Shown: positions 57,726 to 64,000 of the stretch, in pieces | How positions within the stretch are numbered: the first letter of the stretch is position 1 | Layout: each line of letters opens with the position of its first letter | Assembly (NCBI RefSeq): GCF_013044135.1 | Contig: NZ_JABEPP010000004.1 | Span: forward strand, 395,428-459,427 | Direction: 5' to 3' | Length of the DNA stretch: 64,000 nucleotides | DNA from: Enterovirga aerilata | Lineage (GTDB): Bacteria; Pseudomonadota; Alphaproteobacteria; Rhizobiales; Beijerinckiaceae | Notes under the pieces: generated by a model | What the model saw: only the letters and a program-made list of their open reading frames with translations | Databases searched by the model: none | Told to the model about the DNA's origin: nothing | Position numbers and translations under genes: made by a program

Positions 57726-58637
57726 TCAGACCGGTAGCGCCGCCTCTGCTTCGGGGGAGTTCGCGTCCTCGACTTGGATGGTGACGTGGCCGATGCCGAA
57801 CTCCTCCGCCACAAGCTGCCGCGCTTGCGCCAGAACTCTCCCGCCGGAGGAGGCCTCGGACACGACCAGGTGCGCGCTCATGGCGTCGAGACCGGACGTG
57901 ATGGTCCATACGTGAAGGTGGTGCGTAGCGACCACTCCTGGGATCGAGCGAAGGCGTTGATCGAGTGCACGCAGGTCGATGCGCGCCGGGGTGGCCTCAA
58001 GCAGCACGTGGGTGGCCTCACGCAGCAAGCTCCACGTCCTCGGCACGATGAACAATCCGATACCCGCGCCGACCAGGGGATCCGCAAGACGCCAGCCCGT
58101 AAAAGTCACGATCAGGGCAGCGACGATGACTCCCAGTGAGCCCAGCATGTCTGAGAGGACCTCGAAATAGGCCCCGCGGACATTCAGGCTCTCTCCCGAG
58201 CCGGTCGACAGAAGCCGCATGCTGACGAGGTTTACGGCGAGCCCGACCGCCGCGACGGCCAGCATAGGCGGGCCGAGAACCTCCGGCGGGTTCCTGAAGC
58301 GCTCGTAGGCCTCGAAGAGGATGTAGATCGTGAGCAGGAGGAGGACGACGGCGTTGCCGAGAGCTGTGAGGATCTCAGCCCGGAGCAGGCCGTACGTTCT
58401 CTCCGGCGTCGGCGGACGCTCTCCGAGCCTAATCGCCAGAAGGGCGAATGCCAGCCCACCTGCGTCCGTCAGCATGTGAGCCGCGTCCGCAAGCAGGGCG
58501 AGGCTCCCGGTGAGGAGCCCGCCGACCACCTCTGCCGCCATGTAGGTGAGGGTGAGCGCGAGAGCCCACGCGAGTCCCTTGCGGTTTTGGGATGCTGCCG
58601 ACCGCGTTAGGCCGCCGCGAGAATGCTCTCCGCTCAT
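57726..58637 (-). CDS. czcD: Cation diffusion facilitator, CzcD-type exporter
   Basis: A 303-residue inner-membrane antiporter from ATG 58637, with six helices. Metal sites: HMLTD in helix 2 (ADAAHMLTDAGGLAF) and the Asp in helix 5 (YFEVLSDMLGSLGV), plus the cytoplasmic C-terminal domain (ATHHLHVWTITSGLDAMSAHL). Exports Zn/Co/Cd. ATGA overlap with the cyclase upstream. Confidence 0.93.
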   Translation of the reverse strand: MSGEHSRGGLTRSAASQNRKGLAWALALTLTYMAAEVVGGLLTGSLALLADAAHMLTDAGGLAFALLAIRLGERPPTPERTYGLLRAEILTALGNAVVLLLLTIYILFEAYERFRNPPEVLGPPMLAVAAVGLAVNLVSMRLLSTGSGESLNVRGAYFEVLSDMLGSLGVIVAALIVTFTGWRLADPLVGAGIGLFIVPRTWSLLREATHVLLEATPARIDLRALDQRLRSIPGVVATHHLHVWTITSGLDAMSAHLVVSEASSGGRVLAQARQLVAEEFGIGHVTIQVEDANSPEAEAALPV

Positions 58638-59896
58638 GCCGCTTCCTTCCCGCCCCACTTTGCGCAGGGCCGTTCGGGTTCAGGGACCAGAGCCACGACG
58701 TCCGGCGTTTCAACGTCGCCGGGCTTGCGCGCCACCTTCCTCGCACGGGCGGTGCCTGCGCCGGGACCGAGTAGCTGCGCGAACCGCATGGAAGCAGCCA
58801 CTTCCAAGCCTTCCTCCTTCGCCCGCCGCTCGATGCGGGACAGCGCGTTCATCGCTGGTCCGATCACCGTGAGCTCTGCTCTTGCTCCATCGTCGAGGAT
58901 GCCGGCGAGGACGGTTCCGGAGTGCAGGGATGCAATCAGACGGATCGGCGGCAGGCCGGCTCCCGCTCGATCCTTGTTCAATTTCGAGAACCTGAGACCT
59001 ATCGAGCTCACAGCCCGAAATGCAGCGGCGGCTTGGGCTGGAGGATCGCCCGCAAAGAATTGCGCTAAGACCCCGTCGCCAACGTACTTGTCGACCGTGC
59101 CGCCCTCAGCGGTGACCGCGGCGTTCACGATTGCTCGGGCCTGGAGGAGCCAGCTAACTACCTCCGACGCCGAATGGCGGCGAGAGAGTTCGCTGAACCC
59201 GCGAATGTCGACCGACACGAGGCAAGCGTGGCGGCGTTCCATCGGTAGCACCCGGCCGTGAGACCGGAGGCCTGTCCCCGGCGGGACGAACCTCGACAGG
59301 AAGGCTCGCTCCCGTTCGGTTCGTAAGGCGACACTGATCGCGCGCCTCAGAGCTCTCATCCCATGCAGGACGAATCCGCTGGCGGCCAGGAAGCTGACCA
59401 GACCGAACAGCTGGTGCCCGAGGCCAGGGGAGCCCGGTCCCGTCAGGGCATACGCGGTCGCGAGCGCGCCGCCCCATGCGGCTGAGACCAACCCGCTGTA
59501 TAAGGCAGTCCGGCGCGGATCGAGCTCCAGCGCGCTCGACAACAGGAGAAGGAATGCAGGCAAGAGCGCGACCGCGTCCGCACCGACCGGATCGGTCCTG
59601 ATCAGAACGTGCTCCGCCAGGACGTAGGCGACGAGCCCGGCATCGATTGTCGTCGGGAGCCAGGTCGGACCCGATCCGCGCCGGAACCGCCTTGCTGCCA
59701 GCAACCCCGTCGCGCCGGCGTAGGCGAGTATTGCGAGCCAGTGCGAGTGGGCGTGACGGAAGCCGTCGTCCAGGGCAGCTGAGCCCAACAAGACAAGCAG
59801 CACGACGCATCGTGGTGCGAAGAGGGCCGCAACCGTGCTTAGTCCCGTGAGAGACGCGAGCTCGGCCGACGCCCAAGCGGGCGGGGCGGCGGCCAT
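58634..59896 (-). CDS. Membrane-bound class III cyclase (second copy)
   Basis: A 420-residue protein from ATG 59896 (TGATG overlap with tolC). Six N-terminal helices and a C-terminal cyclase domain: CLVSVDIRGFSELSRRHSAS, GTVDKYVGDGVLAQFF, AELTVIGPAMNALSRIERRA. It is a clear paralogue of the cyclase at 30208, similar in both the membrane part and the catalytic domain. It sits in the middle of the czc operon. Confidence 0.88.
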   Translation of the reverse strand: MAAAPPAWASAELASLTGLSTVAALFAPRCVVLLVLLGSAALDDGFRHAHSHWLAILAYAGATGLLAARRFRRGSGPTWLPTTIDAGLVAYVLAEHVLIRTDPVGADAVALLPAFLLLLSSALELDPRRTALYSGLVSAAWGGALATAYALTGPGSPGLGHQLFGLVSFLAASGFVLHGMRALRRAISVALRTERERAFLSRFVPPGTGLRSHGRVLPMERRHACLVSVDIRGFSELSRRHSASEVVSWLLQARAIVNAAVTAEGGTVDKYVGDGVLAQFFAGDPPAQAAAAFRAVSSIGLRFSKLNKDRAGAGLPPIRLIASLHSGTVLAGILDDGARAELTVIGPAMNALSRIERRAKEEGLEVAASMRFAQLLGPGAGTARARKVARKPGDVETPDVVALVPEPERPCAKWGGKEAA

Positions 59897-61272
59897 CAGC
59901 GCCCGTCCGGCGTGCGCAGGCCCCATAAAAGGTCGCGGACCTGCTCGTAATGCGTTCCCGCTCGGTATCGGGCCACCTGAAGGTCGAGAGACGCTGCGCT
60001 GAGCCGGCCGACCGCCTGCGCCACCGCGAACGCGCCCACCACCCGATCCCGTTGCGCAATAATTAGGTTGACGCGCGCGATCAGGAGTTCCTGCTGCTGA
60101 TTAAGAACGTCGAGCGTCGTGCGCTGGCCTGCGCGCGCCTCCTCTCGCACCCCTGTCAGAGCTACGTCGTTTGCCGCGACCTGCGCCTGGGCCGAGACGA
60201 CGGTCGCCTTCGCGGCTTCGAGCGCACCCCAGGCCGAAAAGACAGTCGACCGAACCGCGTCCCGAGTGGCTTCAGCCTCGATGCGGCGCTGGCCAGCTAC
60301 CTCCTTGGCCTGCCGGACGCGCGCATAGGTCTCGCCCCCCTCGTAGAGCGGTACCGAGAGCTGGGCGACGAGGGCTGCCGATACGACCCGATCCCCGGAA
60401 GTCGACGTGTCGTATCCCCCGCCGACGCTCCCGACGAGGTTCAGGCTCGGGGCGAGTTCCCCCTCGACGACCTTCACCTGAAGCTCGGCCGCGTCAACCG
60501 CGTGCAACGCAGCTATGATCGCGGGATGCTCGGCCTGCGCGATCCGAACTGCTTGGGCGAGCGAAGGGGGCACAAGCCGATCCGGCGGCTTCCCGGGCGC
60601 GAGTTGCCGCGGCTCCACCCCGACGATCCTTCGGAACGTTGCTATGGATGCTTGCAGGTTCGCTTGCGCAAGGCTGACCTGGGAGCGGGCGCTTTCGAGA
60701 CGCGCCTCGGCTTGGGCCACGTCCGTGCGCGTGATCTGGCCTGCCACGAGACGTTCGCGCGTTTGCCGAAGCTGCTCTTCGAGGACCTCGACGTTGTTGC
60801 GCTGGAGATCGAGGGTCGCCGTGTCGCGAAGGACGTCCATGTATGACTGCGCGGCGGAGAAAAGCGTGTCTCCCTCTGTCTGCGTGAGGGTCTCTCGCGC
60901 GCCGAGGACGCCGCTCTCCGCTTCCCGGACGGAGTTCGCCGTCCGAAAGCCGTTGAACAGGTTCTGCGTGACCTGGAGACCGGCCTGTCTCGGAAACAGC
61001 GCGTCGCGCGTGTTCGCGAGCACGCCGGAGCTCCCGGACCGACCAGTCTCGTAAGTCGCTCCGGCGTTGGCGGAGGCCGTGACGGAGGGCCGGTACCCGG
61101 CAAGCGCTCGGGGAACGTTCTCGTCCGTTGCACGAACCGAAGCGCGACCGGCGTTCAGGTCCGGGTTGCCCATGTAAGCCTTTGCCAGAGCCGACGGCAG
61201 CGTCTCCGCCGTTGCGGTTCCCGCCAGCGCAACCGTGATCGCGGTCGCGCGCAGGGACTGTCCGAACTTCAC
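59896..61272 (-). CDS. TolC-type outer-membrane efflux channel
   Basis: A 458-residue outer membrane protein. Start GTG 61272, overlapping the small secreted gene by four bases; the longer frame overlaps that gene. Signal (ITVALAGTATAE) and TolC repeats (LPSALAKAYMGNPDLNAGRA; RQAKEVAGQRRIEAEATRDAVRS-like helices). Partner of the CzcA pump encoded upstream. Confidence 0.9.
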   Translation of the reverse strand: MKFGQSLRATAITVALAGTATAETLPSALAKAYMGNPDLNAGRASVRATDENVPRALAGYRPSVTASANAGATYETGRSGSSGVLANTRDALFPRQAGLQVTQNLFNGFRTANSVREAESGVLGARETLTQTEGDTLFSAAQSYMDVLRDTATLDLQRNNVEVLEEQLRQTRERLVAGQITRTDVAQAEARLESARSQVSLAQANLQASIATFRRIVGVEPRQLAPGKPPDRLVPPSLAQAVRIAQAEHPAIIAALHAVDAAELQVKVVEGELAPSLNLVGSVGGGYDTSTSGDRVVSAALVAQLSVPLYEGGETYARVRQAKEVAGQRRIEAEATRDAVRSTVFSAWGALEAAKATVVSAQAQVAANDVALTGVREEARAGQRTTLDVLNQQQELLIARVNLIIAQRDRVVGAFAVAQAVGRLSAASLDLQVARYRAGTHYEQVRDLLWGLRTPDGR

Positions 61273-61538
61273 CGTTGATGCCCCTTTCGAGTGTCCGGCC
61301 GATGCTCGCGGGCCGGTCTGACCGGCTCGGTGCAATGCACGAACGCATCCTCGTCTGGTTCGCGGTGTCGGTCCCTCATCGCGGCCTGGCCGGGCAGTCG
61401 CCGGACCCGTAAAGGCCCATGCGGCCCGGGGATGCACGTGCCTCGTTCCGTCCGGATGGGCGGAAGCTCCGAAGCGGCCACCGGTTCGGGCGATGGCACT
61501 CCGAGGCCGGCGAGCAACGAGAGAGCAAGTATTTTCAT
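61269..61538 (-). CDS. Small secreted protein, RGTCIPGPH family (copy 2)
   Basis: An 89-residue exported protein (LALSLLAGLGVPSPEPVAAS). Mature part: TERGTCIPGPH, then RVRRLPG, AMRDRHREPDEDAFVHC. Homologue at 43416-43673. Lies between czcA and tolC in the operon, so it may assist efflux or sense metal in the periplasm. Unknown family. Confidence 0.75.
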   Translation of the reverse strand: MKILALSLLAGLGVPSPEPVAASELPPIRTERGTCIPGPHGPLRVRRLPGQAAMRDRHREPDEDAFVHCTEPVRPAREHRPDTRKGHQR

Positions 61539-61551
61539 CAGTCAGCCCTCC

Positions 61552-64000
61552 TCACTCTGCTGCCAGCGGAAGCGGCTGGTACTCGCGGTCGGGTTCAGCT
61601 TCGGCCTGCTTCGGAGCGTCGGCCGTCCCGAACAGGGCGTAGAGGGCTGGCAGCACGAGCAGCGTGAGAAGGGTTGCGGAGATGAGACCGCCGATGACGA
61701 CCGTCGCGAGCGGCTTTTGAACCTCGGCGCCGGTCCCGGTCGCCAGCGCCATCGGCACGAAGCCGAGCGACGCGACGAGCGCCGTCATGGCCACAGGCCG
61801 AAGTCGGGTCATTGCCCCTTCCATGATCGCGTCGAGCTTGGGCCGTCCTTCCTCGACGAGCTGCTTGACGAAGGTCAGCATCACGAGGCCGTTCAGGACG
61901 GCGACGCCGGATAAGGCGATGAAACCGACCGCTGCGGACACGGAGAAGGGCATTCCCCGGAGCCACAGGGCCAGGATTCCTCCCGTCAACGCGAGCGGCA
62001 CCGCGCTGAACACCAGGAGCGCGTCCTTCGGGGAGCCGAGCGCCTGATACAGCAGAAGGAAGATCAGGAAGAAGCAGCCCGGGACCACGATGGCGAGGCG
62101 CTGACGCGCAGCAGCGAGGTTCTCGAACTGCCCGCCCCAAGTGATCCAAGCGCCCGCAGGCAGCTGGACTGAGGACGAGACCTTCGCCTGCGCCTCTGCC
62201 ACCACCGAGGCGATGTCGCGCCCGCGGACGTTCGCGGTCACGACGATCCTGCGCTTCCCGTTCTCGCGCGAGATCTGGTTCGGCCCTTCCGAGAAGGAGA
62301 AGCTCGCCACCTGCTTCAGGGGCACGGTGGCCGCTTTGCCCGAGGCTCCAGGCGGGAGCGGCACGGGAAGGTTCTTGAGCGCCTCCAAATCGTCGCGGAC
62401 GTTGTCTGGCAAACGCACGACGATCTCGAAGCGCCGGTCGCCCTCGAACAGGACCCCCGCCTCGCGACCCCCGATGGCAGCACCGAGGACGTCCTGCACG
62501 GCGAAGTGGCTTAGCCCAAGCCGAGCGATCTCTGCCTTGTCGATGCCGATCTCCAGGAACGGCAGGCCAGTGACCTGCTCGACCCGCACATCCTGCGCGC
62601 CATCAACGGAGCGGAGCGCCGTCGCGACTTGGTTCGCTGCCGGAAGCATGGTCGAGAATTCCTCGCCGAAGACCTTCACGGCGAGGTCGCCGCGGGTGCC
62701 CGCGAGAAGCTCGTTGAACCGCATCTGGATGGGCTGGGTGAACTCGTAGTTGTTGCCCGCGAGCTTGCCGACCTTGGCCTGGATATCAGCGATGAGCTTG
62801 TCCTTGGGGAGGGACGGGTCGGGCCACTCTGCTTCCGGCTTCAGGATGATGAAGGTGTCGGACACGTTCGGCGGCATCGGGTCTGCGGCGACCTCGGCCG
62901 TGCCCGTCTTCGCGAAGACGAACGCGACCTGCGGGAACGAGCTCACCGCCTTCTCGACCGCCAGTTGCATGTCCTGCGACTGGGTGAGCGAGGTCGACGG
63001 GATACGCATCGCGTGCATGGCGATGTTCTTCTCATCGAGTTGCGGGATGAACTCCTGCCCGAGGCGCAGGAACAGGAGGCCGCTCGCGAGGAAGAGCAGG
63101 ACCGCCCCTGTCACGACCACCCCTGGATGCCGGATCGAGCCGGCAAGCGCCGGGCGATAGATCGCCTTGAGCCAGCGCACCAGGAACACGTCCTTCTCCT
63201 GCACCTTGCCCGTGATCACGATGGCGATAAGGGCCGGGACAAAGGTCAGGGAGAGGACGAAGGCCGCCGCGAGCGCGATGATGACGGTGAGGGCCATCGG
63301 CGCGAACATCTTGCCCTCGACGCCCGTGAAGGTGAGGAGCGGGACGTAGACGAGGATGATGATCGCCTGCCCGTAGACGGACGGCTTCACCATCTCCTCG
63401 GCGGACCGGCGGACGGTCTCCAGCCGCTCCTCCAGGCTCAGCTTACGCCCGAGCTCGTGCTGGCGTTCGGCGAGGTGCCGGAGCGAGTTCTCGGCGATGA
63501 TGACAGCGCCATCAACGATGAGGCCGAAATCGAGCGCGCCGAGTGACATCAGATTGGCGCTGATCCGGCCCTGCACCATGCCGGTCATTGTCATGAGCAT
63601 CGCGACCGGGATGACGAGGGCCGTGATGATGGCGGCGCGAATGTTCCCGAGGAGAAGGAACAACACGGCGATGACGAGAAGGGCGCCCTCCGCCAGGTTC
63701 TTGGCCAGGGTCCGCACGGTCGCTTCGACCAGTTGGGTGCGGTTGAGAACCGTCTTCGCCTCGATGCTCGGCGGCAGCGAGCGTGCGATCTCTCCCATTC
63801 GGGCGTCGACGGCCTTGGCCACCTCGCGGCTATTGCCGCCGATGAGCATCAGCGCGGTGCCGACCACGGCCTCCTTGCCGTTCTCCGAGGCCGAACCGGT
63901 GCGGAGCTCGCGCCCGATGGTAACGCTCGCGACGTCCTTCACCCGGACGGGAACGCCGCCGCGCGTCGCGACCACGACGTTGCCGATCTCATCCATGCTC
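61552..64000 (-). CDS. czcA: Heavy-metal RND pump, CzcA type (partial at the right edge)
   Basis: The C-terminal 815 or so residues of an RND pump whose N-terminus lies beyond the window. TM4 reads ALDFGLIVDGAVIIAEN, carrying the D..D..E pattern of the CzcA/CnrA subgroup rather than the Cu/Ag type at 16245. It exports Co, Zn, Cd or Ni using the proton gradient. The frame is open to the window end at 64000. Confidence 0.95.
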   Translation of the reverse strand, partial: SMDEIGNVVVATRGGVPVRVKDVASVTIGRELRTGSASENGKEAVVGTALMLIGGNSREVAKAVDARMGEIARSLPPSIEAKTVLNRTQLVEATVRTLAKNLAEGALLVIAVLFLLLGNIRAAIITALVIPVAMLMTMTGMVQGRISANLMSLGALDFGLIVDGAVIIAENSLRHLAERQHELGRKLSLEERLETVRRSAEEMVKPSVYGQAIIILVYVPLLTFTGVEGKMFAPMALTVIIALAAAFVLSLTFVPALIAIVITGKVQEKDVFLVRWLKAIYRPALAGSIRHPGVVVTGAVLLFLASGLLFLRLGQEFIPQLDEKNIAMHAMRIPSTSLTQSQDMQLAVEKAVSSFPQVAFVFAKTGTAEVAADPMPPNVSDTFIILKPEAEWPDPSLPKDKLIADIQAKVGKLAGNNYEFTQPIQMRFNELLAGTRGDLAVKVFGEEFSTMLPAANQVATALRSVDGAQDVRVEQVTGLPFLEIGIDKAEIARLGLSHFAVQDVLGAAIGGREAGVLFEGDRRFEIVVRLPDNVRDDLEALKNLPVPLPPGASGKAATVPLKQVASFSFSEGPNQISRENGKRRIVVTANVRGRDIASVVAEAQAKVSSSVQLPAGAWITWGGQFENLAAARQRLAIVVPGCFFLIFLLLYQALGSPKDALLVFSAVPLALTGGILALWLRGMPFSVSAAVGFIALSGVAVLNGLVMLTFVKQLVEEGRPKLDAIMEGAMTRLRPVAMTALVASLGFVPMALATGTGAEVQKPLATVVIGGLISATLLTLLVLPALYALFGTADAPKQAEAEPDREYQPLPLAAE

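Overview
The window reads as a GC-rich alphaproteobacterial accessory segment (plasmid or genomic island), most like a methylobacterium or a relative in the Hyphomicrobiales. That is inference from very high GC, an alphaproteobacterial LexA box (GAAC-N7-GAAC) before umuDC, FNR/FixK boxes and the style of the proteins. No transposase, integrase, rRNA, tRNA or CRISPR array was seen. Most of the DNA encodes metal and metalloid resistance.

Layout. 1-6.2 kb: arsenic operon (ArsR remnant, two arsenate reductases of different folds, Acr3, TauE-like exporter, ArsR, flavoprotein, MFS pump); its left edge is a tandem-duplication scar. 6.5-9.8 kb: two small membrane proteins and a Cu P-type ATPase behind a CueR-type promoter. 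10-14.3 kb: an orphan three-gene nucleotidyltransferase operon, an alpha-CTD/sigma-region-4 protein, small unknowns and an MNT nucleotidyltransferase. 14.6-15.7 kb: merR/merT without merA. 15.7-21.7 kb (minus): cusBA efflux operon. 22-32.8 kb: acyltransferase, copZ, His-rich protein, TolC lipoprotein, multicopper oxidase, cupredoxin, two CusF proteins, a PCuAC-like protein, a Cu-ATPase remnant, a membrane class III cyclase and a CsoR-type repressor. 33-39.7 kb: more CusF proteins, and an operon for Spy-like protein, NAD(P)H flavin/2Fe-2S reductase, b-type cytochrome and seven-haem c-type cytochrome, with a Crp/Fnr regulator. 39.8-43.7 kb: DUF305, RTX, Cys-rich copper storage protein, PAP2 phosphatase and a small secreted protein. 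43.8-55.5 kb: mixed genes (Fic, broken SRAP, phosphoesterase, radical SAM, hybrid kinase, umuDC), several decayed. 55.5-64 kb: B12-binding-like protein, MerR, His-repeat protein and a minus-strand czc-type operon (CzcA, small secreted protein, TolC, second cyclase, CDF exporter, Cys protein).

Working together. Copper is handled by cytosolic chaperone and store (CopZ, Csp), the P-type ATPase, CusBA plus a TolC lipoprotein, and periplasmic oxidation and buffering (multicopper oxidase, cupredoxin, four CusF domains, DUF305, Spy). Three control codes can be read from the DNA: CueR-like promoters (TTGACC, 19-bp spacer), a recurring TACCC-N5-GGGTA operator that fits the CsoR-family gene, and FNR/FixK boxes before the electron-transfer operon, CusF genes, DUF1622 and a small secreted protein. 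The most interesting candidates for an undescribed system are the FNR-box-controlled transmembrane electron-transfer module next to copper genes, and the paired cyclases and paired small secreted proteins shared between the copper and czc regions.
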